From Furcasterigmium furcatum (taxonomy: Eukaryota > Ascomycota > Sordariomycetes > Glomerellales > Plectosphaerellaceae): DNA of 64,000 bases. Position 1 is the stretch's first letter. Every line of letters begins with the position of its first letter. The position numbers and the translations under genes are program-made. The DNA lies in contig BCIA01000004.1 in the NCBI GenBank assembly GCA_001599815.1, positions 4,366,082 through 4,430,081 of the forward strand, given 5' to 3'. Positions 1 through 12,000 of the stretch are shown piece by piece. The notes below the pieces were generated by a model. The model did no database searches, was not told the origin of the DNA, and was given only the letters and a program-made list of their open reading frames with translations.

Positions 1-299
1 GGCCTGCCCTGGGCTGCCCGGCTTCCACCTCAGTCAGTCCTGTGCGCGCTGGCTGCCCGTCCCGCCGTCGTCGTCAAGTCAACTCCACCCCAGTACTTTT
101 ACTGTGCCCATCCATCCCCATTCATCTCCCTCCTCCCCCAAAACCCCCTTCCCAAACGCAGCACAACTCAACCCTTTCCATCCACCCGCGATCCACGACA
201 CCGCCTTTGCAACCTCCATTCCCCCCCTAAATCCACCCTCGCATCTCGCCTCAGCTCCTCCATCAACCTTCCTCACACACACGCTTCCCATCCATCATC
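1..299. promoter_or_regulatory. Upstream region of rho1, pyrimidine-rich
   Basis: No gene is visible here. The stretch is strongly C/T-rich on the + strand, with runs of CCATCC, CCCCC and CTCC. This is usual for promoters and 5' leaders of highly expressed filamentous-fungal genes. I see no clear TATA box. The region most likely holds the rho1 core promoter and 5'-UTR, and the left edge of the window truncates it. Confidence 0.5.
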
Positions 300-1449
300 A
301 TGGCCGAGATCCGCCGAAAGCTCGTCATCGTCGGCGACGGTGCCTGCGGTAAAACCTGCTTGTTGATGTGAGTTTATCTCGTCGCTCGCCCTTCCACGAG
401 AGGCCACGGAACGACGAACCGCCCTCTCGCGTGTCCCTCGCCTCCTCCCTTCAACGGCCCAACATCCTCCGTCATCACCACCATCCATCGTCCTGTCTTG
501 ATCTCCGCTGACTCTCAATCAACAGCGTCTTCTCCAAGGGTACCTTCCCTGAGGTAAGAGAACCTCCTCCCCGACCCGGCCCGCCCAGTCCCCTCGTGCA
601 GTCGTTCAGCTGCCACCTCCCACCCGACTCGCCCTCTGCTTCTCCTTCGATCCTCAGCCCACCCGACGGCGACCGTTTATAAAGCTATCGGAACGGAATC
701 GATGATGACGACGAGGAGGCTGCCGCCCATCAATACCTGATCTGCCGAACACCTCGCGTCGCGCCATTCGCTAACTCGCCGAACCTAGGTCTACGTCCCC
801 ACCGTCTTCGAGAACTACGTCGCCGATGTCGAGGTCGATGGAAAGCACGTTGAGCTGGCCCTTTGGGATACTGCCGGCCAGGAAGATTACGACCGTCTCC
901 GCCCTCTCTCTTACCCCGATTCGCACGTCATCCTGATCTGCTTCGCTGTCGACTCCCCCGACTCGCTGGACAACGTCCAGGAGAAGGTATGCCACGCTTC
1001 CTCCTCCCATCCATTCATCGCCGTTGCGCCATCGCCGCGTACGCTCATCTCGGAGAATTATGATTGCTGACACGTGCATCCCTGCTCTAGTGGATTTCCG
1101 AGGTTCTGCACTTCTGCCAGGGCCTGCCCATCATCCTCGTCGGTTGCAAGAAGGATCTCCGTTACGACGGTAAGACCATCGAGGAGCTTCGCAAGACGAG
1201 CCAGAAGCCCGTCTCGCCCGAGGAGGTAAGTTCGCCTTGCGCAATCGCACTCCACATTCGACCACTCTCTAACCAGCGTCCTGCCAACAGGGTGAGGAGG
1301 TCCGCAAGAAGATCGGTGCCTACAAGTACCTCGAGTGCTCCGCCAAGACGAACGAGGGTGTCCGCGAGGTGTTCGAGCATGCCACTCGCGCCGCTCTGCT
1401 GTCCCGCTCCCGGGGAAGCGGCAAGAAGCACAAGTGCAACCTGCTCTAA
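300..1449 (+). CDS. rho1: Rho1-type small GTPase
   Basis: Five exons: 300-367, 526-553, 789-986, 1091-1225, 1291-1449, giving 195 residues. The protein shows the Rho G-boxes: the P-loop GDGACGKT near residue 12, switch I PTVFENYVADVEVDGK, switch II DTAGQEDYDRLR, and later CKKD and ECSAK. It ends KKHKCNLL, a CAAX box with C-terminal Leu after a basic patch, which predicts geranylgeranylation and plasma-membrane attachment. The switch I sequence (YVADVEVDG) fits Rho1 rather than Rho2/3 or Cdc42. In fungi Rho1 activates beta-1,3-glucan synthase and the Pkc1 cell-wall-integrity pathway and organises actin. The first three introns (158, 235 and 104 nt) are long compared with most others here, and they fall early in the gene. 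The start is the ATG opening MAEIRRKLVIVGDG, the standard Rho1 N-terminus. Confidence 0.96.
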
Positions 1450-2760
1450 ACATACCCGCGCCGGATCATTCCCGCACCTCGCGTCTTGCACCTTTCTGAG
1501 GGTCGGAAGACTCTCCCTGTAATCTCGATCACCGTCGTCCCAACCACCAATACCACCACCCATACCAACCCCTTTCCCACATCGGATTTTCCTCCCCGGC
1601 TGTTCGGTTGAGCAAGGGTCTGCGGCGGTCTGGAAGGCGAGGGCTATATCCGCCTGCATAGGTTCTCGGAATTTTGGAGTTTTTGATCAATATCGTCTTC
1701 TTCGTCGTCATCAAAGAACTTTTGCGCAGAAAGAACCCTCTCCCCCAACGGCGCCAGCTGCTTTAGGCTGGCGCGGCGCCCGCGTTGCCTTGCCGTGCTC
1801 GTTTTTGGGTTCCAGGGGCTTGGCTTGGCTTTCCCCTTCCTTTCCCCGTGCTGCCGTCCCATCTTCTTTCTGACGAGCGTGTGATGACGACAGGAGCATG
1901 CGGCGTCGGCGGCTCTCCCCCCCCTTCTTTTCCCGCCTAGCATCACCGGTGATACAGGTTATGACACGCATTTTTCTTGCTCGCTTGTCTTTTGTTGTTT
2001 ATCTGTTCCGCGCGGAGAGTACTGGGCGAGTGGCTAGACGGACGGTGGCTTGCTGCGCGGTCGCCGCCCACGGCTCGCAGTTCAGCCAGTCAGGTTAGGT
2101 AGTACAATGTGAGGAACCGACACTGGAGGATATGCAGCGTGTTTGCCTCGCGTCTTGCTGTCCATGTGATGATGCGCAGTGACCGTGGCATGCCAGGGAC
2201 TAAATTAGCTGTGCCGCGGAACGGCTCCTCGCCACAGGAAGGCCTATCGGTTCCTTTCAGAGTCCTTGGGCGTATGAGGTGTTCAGCCTCTTCGGAGTGG
2301 AGGCGCCTCCTCCCAGGACTCAACGACAGGCTTGCGGCTAGCCATGCCTGAAGGACTGCGGTTTTACTCAAGCCTGTGACGCAATAGTCCTTGCGGGAAT
2401 CCTTGAAGCCTTTGACATCACGCAGCGTAGGTAGGACTCATGCATGGTTCACTCGGACGGGAGTCATCCACTCGAGGCTGATTCATACGCATGTAGTGGT
2501 AGGTACTTCGCACCAGCAATGCTCTAAATTCCCGTGACCCTCACCCACTCGCCCGTGCCAATCAACATACTGCTACGCCATCCCATGCTTCGCTTCTTGT
2601 ACACGTCTTGCTACATCCGCTCACCGTCGTGGTCACGGGTTGAAGTTCGCTTCAGGCGGGTGCTTAGGCAGGGCAGGACTACGGCACGGTTAGCAAATAC
2701 AGTAATCAAGGTGTCTCGTGGAGGCAGGATGAGGATCTGCCCTGGAGAGGACGGATAGGT
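1450..2760. other. Intergenic, no gene recognised
   Basis: About 1.3 kb between the rho1 stop and the end of the small CxxC gene on the other strand. The first part should hold the rho1 3'-UTR. Several short open frames occur on both strands, but none shows a recognisable family, a plausible intron structure or a convincing start context. Confidence 0.5.
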
Positions 2761-2871
2761 TCAGATGGGGAGACATACGGCGCCGCAGGACGAGCAGGTC
2801 TTGTTGTCAGACGCGGTAGCAGCGCCGCACTTGGGGCAGGCGGAGTCGTGGGTGTTGACGAGGGGCTGCAT
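2761..2871 (-). CDS. 36-residue double-CxxC mini-protein
   Basis: A single short open frame encoding MQPLVNTHDSACPKCG at the start and KTCSSCGAVCLPI at the end. Two CxxC pairs (CPKC, CSSC) plus one further Cys, each pair followed by Gly, look like a minimal zinc-binding knuckle pair or a metallothionein-like chelator. The function is not known to me. A TATATA core (2966-2971) lies about 95 nt upstream of the ATG. The leader contains the repeat GTAGTTCAAG/AGTAGTTCAAG on the + strand, and AGGGG stress-element-like motifs lie around 3020-3030. An alternative is that GTATGT inside the penultimate codons acts as a donor to a CTCCAG about 38 nt on, giving a longer serine-rich tail. I prefer the unspliced form because that intron would be unusually short. 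Reality as a gene is inferred from the coherent cysteine pattern plus the TATA context. Confidence 0.62.
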   Translation of the reverse strand: MQPLVNTHDSACPKCGAATASDNKTCSSCGAVCLPI

Positions 2872-3554
2872 GATGTCGGATGTTGAGAGTTGGACTTGGG
2901 GTAGTTCAAGAGTAGTTCAAGTTGAAGAGTTGGGAAAGAGAAGATTCAGGCAAGAGTGCTGGAGATATATAAAGGTCGGTGGTAGTGTAGTCTCAGGGTC
3001 CAAGCGGGAAGCGAGCGGGGTCAAGGGGTGGTGGTGGTCTATTTATCCTCCTACTCGCCCTCCCCCCTCCACTACTTGAGGTGTTTCCAAGACTTGAGAA
3101 TGGACCCTCCATCATCATGTGTGCTCCTCCAGATTCCCAAGTGCCACGAGTCGCGCGGTAGATCCAGTCACGACGGTGGGGAAGACCGCATTGCCCTCCT
3201 TGATACGGTCGACTGCGGCGGCTTTGAGGGTGACGGATGGGGGGGGGACGACGGCGCCAACAGTGGGATGGGACGGACGCGGGACCCTCACATGCACGTC
3301 ATCGGCCAATGGCCGCGGGGATGATGACCGCCTTGGGCGGCCCAGGTGTGAGGGGGGCCGTCGTGCATCCAGTTCTTCAGATTGAGAGAGAGGGAGGGGA
3401 AGAAGGGGTGGTATCGTCTGACTGTGATGTGATGCGGCGAGATTGCGCGCTTCTATGCCGTTCGTCTACAGTAATGCTATGCTACAAAGACTGGTGTGTC
3501 CCAAGTCTATTATCAAGTCTCTCGCGCCTAGGTATCCAACAAGGCTCTCTCTGT
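2872..3554. other. Intergenic, promoter of CxxC mini-gene
   Basis: Contains the TATATA element at 2966-2971, a direct repeat of AGTAGTTCAAG near 2898-2922, and a homopolymer G run near 3239-3247. The right part is the 3' flank of the transporter gene. I recognise no coding sequence. Confidence 0.45.
2966..2971 (-). promoter_or_regulatory. TATA box of the CxxC mini-gene
   Basis: TATATA (palindromic) about 95 nt upstream of the mini-gene ATG at 2871, within the normal fungal TATA-to-ATG range. It is the only TATA element in the upstream 300 nt that I could see. Confidence 0.5.
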
Positions 3555-5419
3555 TTACATGCACTTGGCCGTCCCGCCCTCGTCTGTCTTACGTTAGTCT
3601 GTCTTCGGGAAGACATGCATGCATTGGCCGATGATGGACTTACTGCTGATCATCTTGGCAACGGCTTGGAATAGGCTGATCACCATCACGACGGTTCCAA
3701 AAACCACGGTAGCCATGGCAAGATATGTTTTCCACGACCGCGTTGTCAACTTGATGTAACATAGCGGCGGCAGGATGTATGCCATGGCACACGCACTGGT
3801 GGCGCCTACGAGCTCGAAGACGGCACCCACATCGCAAGTGAGCAGGCTGATGGCCATGGCCGACACGACAAGCCCTGTGCTGAAGATGACGTGCAACTTC
3901 AAGTTGAAAGGCTCATTGGGGTAGAAGTAGTTGAACATGACCTCGCGGCAAACGAAGGCCTCGAGCGGCAGCGTTGTCAGCATGTTGAGGCCGAAGCAGA
4001 GCCGGGCAACGGTGACCATGACATTATCGGCCGGGAAGTTGTTGAGCACGTTGCCGAGTGTGAGGTCACCAAACGTCAGAAAACCGGCGAGCGCCATGAG
4101 AAGGCAGAAGACCATGGATATTCCGGTCGAATAGTGTGTGACGCGCGAGAAGCGGTCGATCGTGGGCGTCTTTAGCGAGCCGTAGATCAGTAGGGAGTTG
4201 TGATGGCACACAAAAGCTTAGAACAATTAGCATAGTACTAGACGCAAGCGAAGAAGAGAGCATACCAAAGGATATGACGCCGATGGCCTCGAATATACCC
4301 CCGTTGATCGTCAGGAGGGGGGTAGAGAACGAGCCTCGCTCAGACCGAGGCGTTAGTATACCCTGGACGACGACGGTAAACACAATGACGCCCATGCTTA
4401 TCAGGGCGAGTGTACTGGCTTTGGCGAGCTGTTCATTGTTAATCCAAATCACGGAGGAACAGGTGTAAATTCAGGGGCAAGCGAACCTTGGCGATGTCAC
4501 GGTACAGAGTCAACGGGAAGCTGATACCCATGACGAACAGGGCAATCACGAACTGCCGGTTGGCCAAGAGACTCAAGACGGGAATGTCCTTGAGGCCGGG
4601 CCATATGGCCACAAAGACGTGTGGTAGCGAATCGCCCACGATGACTCCAAAGGCGACCATGCCTCCAAAAGCAAACGCCCACTGGGCCACCGAGATGGCG
4701 ATTAGTCCAGGCTTTCCGAAGCAGTGCTCAACAGTTCCCTGGAAGCTGTTGCTCCCGCTTAGCTTGCTGTTGATGACGATGAGACATATCGTCCAGTCGA
4801 CGAGAAACGTCAGGCCAACGAGGAGGATGATACCGGCGAGGAGGCCGGCCTGCTTGAAGGCCAACGGCTGGCCTATGATACCGGCGCCGATGATGGAATT
4901 GGCCATATTCATGAACGCCATGCGCAACCCAGATTTGGGCCGGCTGCGCTCCTGCTCTGCCCAGTCATGAACATCTTCGTCGCCCCACGGACTGTTGGCG
5001 AGAGCCACGGAAGGGGCCTCCATGTCCGTCAGGAGGGGCTGTCGGTGGTGATCGTCATGGGAGCCCAAGTATGAGCCCCGGTGAGGGTCTTCGGCATCCA
5101 TGTCGAAGCTCGAGCTGCCTCGAGGGGCGCCGTTGCTAGATTCGCGGGACGGCGCATCGATCATGGACGGGGTGAGGTCGAAGTGGACGCGATGGGGGGC
5201 CCGGGGCGACTTGCCCTCGTGGGCTGCCGGGCCGTCGTAGTCGTCGCCGACCAAGCCATCTCCCAGGTCGGAGCCGTGTCGCGAGGGAGCACTGGGGCGT
5301 GTATCGGCTAGAGGATCATCGGAGAGTAGACCGCGGTCCTCGTCGTTGGGCGCGCCGTCACGGAAGGGGTTGTTGGTGGCCTCTGCATCGTGGGCGCCAT
5401 GTGTTCGGGCCTGGGCCAT
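3555..5419 (-). CDS. AAAP-family amino-acid transporter (AVT/SLC38-like)
   Basis: Four exons read leftwards: 5419-4487, 4428-4266, 4216-3644, 3583-3555, giving 565 residues. An acidic, Pro/Ser-rich cytosolic N-terminus of about 200 residues precedes a polytopic domain. That domain opens with MANSIIGAGIIGQP, a hallmark of the amino acid/auxin permease family, and continues through about ten hydrophobic segments. Fungal members mostly move neutral or cationic amino acids across the vacuolar membrane; the substrate here is unknown. Read without a third intron, the frame ends KSIIGQCMHVFPKTD. A perfect GTAAGT donor at 3643, a CTAAC branch site and a CAG acceptor instead give a 29-nt last exon ending NEGGTAKCM. 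I recall this style of C-terminus from related transporters. I used the start MAQARTHG; the frame stays open upstream to about 5614, so a longer N-terminus is possible. Confidence 0.88.
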
Positions 5420-6616
5420 CTTTTTTATTGCGCGATCATTTTCAGGGGGCCAGAAGCCGGGGAGGAGGTCGCGTCTGTCTCGGCGATCGAAAAGGGACTC
5501 AATGGGTTCGGGTGGCAGGCGATATTGCGTTTGTCGCGGCTTGTGAGATCTGAACTGAAGACGATGATGTAGGTGGTTGCTAGTAAAGAACAGCAAATCA
5601 TATGGCAATCTCAATTCAAGGCTCGTGGAGCTCGGGCGTCATGTGTCGGCCGTTGCTTCCCGCGCCAGTGCGGGCTCGCTTTGCACCTGCTTGCGTCGCG
5701 AACCCCAGCAGCGCCAAGAGCTGGGGGAAGTCCCACCAATCTGGGTCCGGAGTACCGCGGTGGTTCCTTTTCCCCTGTCTACTGGGAAAGAGTACACGGA
5801 AGGGACTCTGACGGTCTCCCCCTCGCCAAACTTCTCCAAGACCCCCGATACCTCCGTCACTTCGGCGGGTTATCAGACATGCCCTCCACCTCCCACCGAC
5901 ATGGACGTTGTCCCACCTCTGTGAGTCGAATCAGGACCCTGGAAGTGCGCCATGCCGTAGGGAGCAGGAGCATCTTTTGAGCGACTTTATCTCTGGCACC
6001 GAGTGGCATGCGGCGAACGATAACGGCTTGCCGTCACACCTCACACGACACGACAGACACTCGCCGCCCTATCAGCCGGCAGACAAGGAAGCCCTCGACT
6101 TATCGACCGACGCCTGCGCTCTCTGACGCCCCCCCTCGCGTCAGCTAGGCGGCCTTGGGTGATCGAAGGTTCAGATTGCTTGCGCCGTTGGCCTCGAGGG
6201 CGGCGCATGTGCATCATCTGAAGAGGAGGGCGCTGGCATTTCCTTCTCCCCCCCGCGGGGTGCTCTCCGTATCTTCCGTTCCACGCTGAGGACCAGGGAG
6301 CCGAGCGCTGAGCTTATCCCATCGGCTCACCAACCGCTTCATCTGCCGCCGAGCATGAGGCTGGTCCGTCAACCTTCACCTTCACCATCACCACCCTCGC
6401 ATATTCTGTCCGCCCGCTGCGCGACTTCGCCATGACAAGTCTGGCTGCTCTGACACACTGCATCCCTGCAACATATCTCTAACATATCCTCAACGGTCCC
6501 CTCCGATTGACTCGTTCCACCCGCCGGGCGTCACCTCGGCCGAGTCATTGGTAATCTGTTACGTGAACGGCTGCCTATCTCGGCTCGCTCCCGCACACCC
6601 TCACCCGCCGTCCGTC
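5420..6616. promoter_or_regulatory. Divergent intergenic region between transporter and transcription factor
   Basis: A 1.2-kb bidirectional promoter region. One GATA-type site (TTATCT, 5987-5992; AGATAA on the other strand) is visible. There is no credible coding sequence. The frames that exist overlap the transporter 5'-UTR and have no recognisable product. Confidence 0.45.
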
Positions 6617-8785
6617 ATGGACACGACAGGCGCCTTCGGCCCCCCGCCGCCGGCCGCCGTGACTGTCCCATCTCCGACCCAGACCCACGCCTCTTCCGAC
6701 GCAGGCCAAGGCCCCCTGCCGGTCACCATGGCGGGAGCTGCCGGTGTTGGAACAGCCCTGCACCTGCCGCTGGGCCTTGCTCCGCCTCATGATCCTAACC
6801 AGGCCCCGCAGAGCCGGCCCTGCGATATCTGCCGCCAGCGCAAGACTCGCTGCGTCCGGGAAGACGGCAAGGACAAGTGTGTCATGTGCACCTTTCATGG
6901 CCAACCCTGCACGTATCTTCGAGGGCCGCTCCCGCGAAAGCGCAGGAAAGCCACCGACCCCCCTGAGCACAGGTCTCAGCCGAATGGGTCTGCTCTTCCC
7001 GGCGGCTCAAGCTCCGGTCAATACCCTAGTGTTGCCATCCCCCTGGATCATCAAGACGATACCGAGTAAGTCGTGCACCCCTGCCCTCGTAGTATTAGAT
7101 CTGAAGCCCTGCTGACCCTCTGCAACTAGGTATCCTTCACCTGAGCTCTTGGAGGCACTCTCGCCTTCATTAGCTGGTTCGGAGAACCTTGGCCCTGCGC
7201 ACCGCCAGCCTTCATTACTAGATGGCACCCTGGGTCTACATCTGAAGACACATTCAGAGTACGTTGGCCTCACCAACTACCGGGAGCCCTGCCTACTCGA
7301 CCTTCACCGCCCGGAGGATCCCACAGCTCGTTCCGTGCGGCGCCTTGATGACCTCACGCTCTTCCTCATCCATCGAGACAGGGAGACCACCTCGGAAACC
7401 CAGCGCATCGCGGACCTAGATGCCATCGAGAAAGTCGTACATCCATTAGGGTCCTCGTTGGTCAACCTGTACTTTCGAATCGTTCATCCAAGCTTTCCTA
7501 TCCTTCACAAAAAGGTGTTTCTGGAGAAGTATGCTCGGTCATATCACGAATTCTCCCCGCCGCTACTGGCTGCTGTCTACCTCCTGGCTCTGGACTGGTC
7601 AATATATGACCGCACTCTTGCCACGTCATCGTGGCAGCCAGATCAGTCGAAACTCGAAGTCCTCGCCCTGAGAACTATGAACGACGACATGAAACGACCC
7701 AAGATATCAACACTCCAGGCTGGTCTTCTCATTCAGCAAAGGGCCAAGAACAACACCTGGGTTTTCACATCTCAGCTCATCGCCCTTGCTCATGGTCTGG
7801 GCATCCATATTGACTGCAGCGACTGGGCGATACCCGAATGGGAGAAAGGCCTTCGCCGGCGTTTGGCATGGGCTCTTTTTATGCAAGACAAATGGGGGGC
7901 ACTTGTGCACGGCAAGCCCTTCCTCATACGCCCGGACGAGGACTGGGACGTCAGGCCTTGCCGTATCGAGGATTTCCCTGAGAATGCCGCCGACGAGGAG
8001 CACGACCCAGAAGGGAGTGCGGAAGTCGTCATAGGGAGAGAGCTGTTCCTTCGGCATATCGAGCTGTCGCTCATCCTCAGTGATGTCCTCCGAACGTTTT
8101 ACACCGCGAAAGCCACCAGACGCGGTGGCACCCTGGAACAGATAGGCACAATAGGGGTAGCAGAGCTTGCGAAGCCGATTGTGTTGATGCTCCGGGATTG
8201 GTATGCAGCACTCCCGGAAGCTTTGCAGCTGCAGGGGACCAGAATGAAGAAGCTGTCAGCGAACGGTAGGTCGACATTTTCCTTGATTCACACCTCTTGC
8301 AGCCACCTTTCTCGGATCCTGCCCCTGTTTTGCCGATCATAGTCACTGACGTCCCAGGCTCCCTTCACCTCTCGTACACTGCAATAGACCTGGCCCTCCA
8401 TCGATCTTTGCTTCGCAACGTCTCCGCCGGCGCACCAATCGAGCTTCGTCAAGCCATTCGCATGGGCGCCCGAACCCGACTCGTTTCGGCTACAACCATC
8501 ATCTCGAGCCTGCAGCCTGAACACACACAGTCCTTTTGGGGATTCATGGCCTCGGCGCAGCTCGCCAGCATTGGCACCTTCGCAGGTTTACTATGGGCAA
8601 CGAGTGACGACGATAATGAGGCCGCATTTTACTCCGAGAGGGTTGAGGAGTACTTATGGAGCCTGCGAGTTCGTAGTCAAGCCGTGCCGTTCGCGCGAGA
8701 TGCCCTGCGGATGCTCGAGGCAGAGGTCGGCGGGCTTGGGGCAGTGCGGGCCGCGAGCCTGCCTTTTGAGATGATGAGGATTTGA
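6617..8785 (+). CDS. Zn(II)2Cys6 transcription factor with fungal-specific TF domain
   Basis: Three exons: 6617-7065, 7130-8265, 8358-8785, giving 670 residues. A Pro/Ala-rich leader precedes a zinc binuclear cluster with Cys at residues 69, 72, 79, 88, 91 and 98 (C-x2-C-x6-C-x8-C-x2-C-x6-C). A basic linker, PLPRKRRK, follows. The middle region looks like the fungal-specific transcription factor domain, for example NLYFRIVHPSFPILHK and the stretch RLAWALFMQDKW. The last intron joins ...SANG to SLHLSYTAIDLALHRS, a typical junction in this family. These proteins bind CGG-containing sites in the nucleus. The gene converges on urea amidolyase, with only 291 bp between the stop codons. A role in urea or nitrogen metabolism is therefore possible but is only a neighbourhood inference. 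The cluster, with CxxCxFHxQxC-type spacing, recalls nitrogen regulators such as TamA/Dal81, but I cannot assign orthology. Confidence 0.9.
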
Positions 8786-9076
8786 GGCTGCGGCCCGAGA
8801 CACGAAAGCATACTGGAGTTAGCAAGAAGAGAGGCTGGCGTCATCTGGGTTCGGAGTTCAGTGGGGAGGTGAAAAGTCTGCGGCCTAACGATATCCTCTT
8901 CCTGGGCTGAAGGTATTCATTCACATGTCCAGGTTTATTTTCCGACGGAAGCTGTCCTGCTATCTACCATATACCTACGTCCGGTACGCTGATATTCATA
9001 GTCATCAATTGTCATGTTCCAAGTATACTAGTAGCTCTCTATGTACAAGCAGATGAAATCATGCGTCGTCGCGTCA

Positions 9077-12000
9077 TTAGTCGTTCGTCACCACGAGCAG
9101 GTCGTCGTATGGACCGACGATATCCCCCTCCCTCACCAAGACCTTGGCCACTGTGCCCTTGACAGGGCTCGAGATCTTGATCTCCATCTTGTTAGACTCA
9201 ATCCAGACCTGTGCGCAAGAATGGCATTAGTCCCAAATCGTACGCTTTCACTTGATGTAGGGGAACATACCAAAGCGTCACCAACTTCCACATGATCACC
9301 CTCCTTCACAACACAGCGCCAGCATCGCCCAGGCAGTTGGGCCTTGATTCTCTCGCCTTCGACATCGTCGCTGTCTGCTGATTTCTTCTCGTCCCCTGCT
9401 TGGGGCTCGTACGGCTTGAGCAATTCCTCCAGGAACGATGCGCCGCGGAAAGCTTTCTCTCTCGCGCTTACCACCGCACTGATTTCCTCGTTGTTGGACT
9501 CGAGCCATGCCTCGTACTCTTCGAGGTTGATCACGCCGTCTTCGACGCGAACGAGGTCCTCGGCGGACCCAGAGGCGATTGCAGAATCAAGCTTACCCTC
9601 GGTGGTTTGGTAGAACTGGATGCGGTCGAAGAGGTGGAACATCCACGGCTGTTCGCCCGGCGAAGTCGACGCTGCGAGCAGGTCGTTCCAGATGGGGATG
9701 GTGCGGCCAACGAGCTGGTAGCCGCCTGGTGAATCCATGCCGTAGATGCAGAGATAGTTACCACCGATGCCGACGGCGCCACGGGGGGTGAAGGAGCGCG
9801 AGGGGTTGTATTTCGTGCCGAAGAGGCGGTGGCGGGGGTCGAGGGGCACGGCGCAGGGAGAGCCGAGGAAGACGTCGCCGAGGCCTATGACGAGGAAGTT
9901 TGCATCTAGGATGAGATCGGTCACGGCGGAGGGGGCCGGCAGGCCGTTGAGCTGTTGGAGGAAGGAGGTGTTGCTCGGGAGCCAGGGGGCGGAGGAGCGG
10001 ATGGTGGCGGTGTAGCGGGCGATGGCAGCCTGACAGACGGAGTCCTCGATAACGATGGGAAGACGAATGATGCGTGATGGCAGCGAGGTCGGCGTAGAGG
10101 CGTGCTCGTGAACGCGGAGGGCGGATATCATGGCGGACGGGGATATGCCGGGGGCATATTGGACGTGGAGGCTGCGCACCCCAGTGGTGAGCTCTTCCAC
10201 GCCCGGGATTGGGTGGTTCTTATGTCGGTCTATGAAGGAGTAGATCTCGAAGCTGGTACGCAGAGAGAAGTCATCATCGCCAAAGTCGAGAAGCATGGCG
10301 CGATCGCCGGCCTGACGACAGAGGATCTGGCGACCATCGCTGCCAATGTCACCCAGAAGAGCAGGCTCATGTGGATTTGATGGCGCGTCTTTCGCATCTT
10401 CAAGAGGATTCATGTCAGCGATGGCCGTCTCCAGAGCTTTACCCATGGCCAATGTCTCATCAGCAGCGATGACCCGGAATCGAACTCGGTCCCCTGGTCT
10501 CATCTGGCCGAGCTTCCACATATCGGCGGTAGCAAGGACACAGAAAACGACGAAACCACCCAGACTGGGTCCGTCGCAGCCGAGGATGACAGCTTCGTCG
10601 CCCGTAAAACTGACACTGCCGATGGAGTAAGGTGTATCATGGACGTTCGATGGATGCAATCCTGCACCGCCGCCTGTACGACGCGCCCACTGAGGCTTGG
10701 GGCCGGTCAAGCGGATGCCGAGGCGGTTACTGTTGTAGTGAACAGACCAGTCCCCATCGAAAAGGGTATCAAGGCCTTCCTGGGTGAAGTAGTCAGGAGC
10801 GCCGTGAGGACCAGGTACGACAGCCACCGTCCAGACTGCGTCGGGTTGAGCGGGAATAGGGGCAGACGGGGCAACCGTCGAAGTGAGGGCCTCGGACGGC
10901 GGAGGAGGTCCCAGAGGAAGCAGATCTCCTGAGCGAAGATTTCGGCCGTTATGCCCACCGAGTTTCCCAAGCGCAAAGGTCGACCGGCTGCCGAAGGTCT
11001 CGGGCACATCGATGCCGCCCCTGACGGCGAGGTACATGCGGTATCCGTTCTTTGCCTCGCCCACTGCCAGCGTCTGGCCCCTTCTGACAGGGACCGCCGT
11101 ATTTGTGGCAATGATCTGATCGTCAAGCTTGGCCTCAACCTGGGCGCCTGTCACGGCGATGATGGTGTCGACATGGAAGAGGAGTGACGGTCCTTGAAGT
11201 GTCAACTCGAGCACCGCGGCACCGGACTCGTTGCCGACGAGACGGTTGGCTATCCTGGATGAGTAGTCGTCAAATGGCCCAGAAGGCGGCACTCCCACAT
11301 TCCAGTACCCTTTTCGCCCAGGGAAGTCCTGAACGGATGCTTGGGTGCCCGGCTCCAATACTTCGATGACGGCGGGATGGAAGTTAAACGTGTTGAGGGA
11401 CGAGGTGATGAAGTCACCAGACCGAAACAGCTCAGAAGCCACAATATGACGGAGATACTCGAGGTTCGTCTCCATTCCGGTGAGAGTTGTCTTCTCAAGT
11501 GCGGCCGCCAGCTTCTTGAGAGCTGACTCTCGATCGTCCCCCGTGGCGATGATCTTGGCTATCATGGGATCGTAGGACGAAGACAGCTTGGTGCCAGCCT
11601 CGACCCAGGTGTCGACTCTCACATCATCCGGGAAGGCCACTTGAAGCAGCTGGCCAGCAGAAGGCCGGAAGTTTTGTAGGGGCGTCTCGGCGTAGACGCG
11701 GACCTCGATGGCGTGGCCCTTCACATCGAACCCCTGAGCCTGGCCACGGAAGAGATCCCCGCAGTCGCCAGACGCAATGCGAACCATGGCTTCCACGAGG
11801 TCGAGACCTGTCACGGACTCTGTGACGGGGTGCTCGACCTGTAGCCTTGTGTTGACCTCGAGAAAGTAGAAATCCTGGGTGTCAACGTCGTAGATGAACT
11901 CGATCGTCCCGACATTGCGGTATTTGACCGCGCTTCCGAGCCTCACGGCCGCCTCGCGCATCTTCGCGCGCACAGCTTCGGGCACGAACACCGCCGGGCT

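Noticed and set aside
2706..2760. Alternative spliced, longer tail for the CxxC mini-protein
   Set aside because: It needs a 38-nt intron, shorter than any other here, and would remove the last cysteine.
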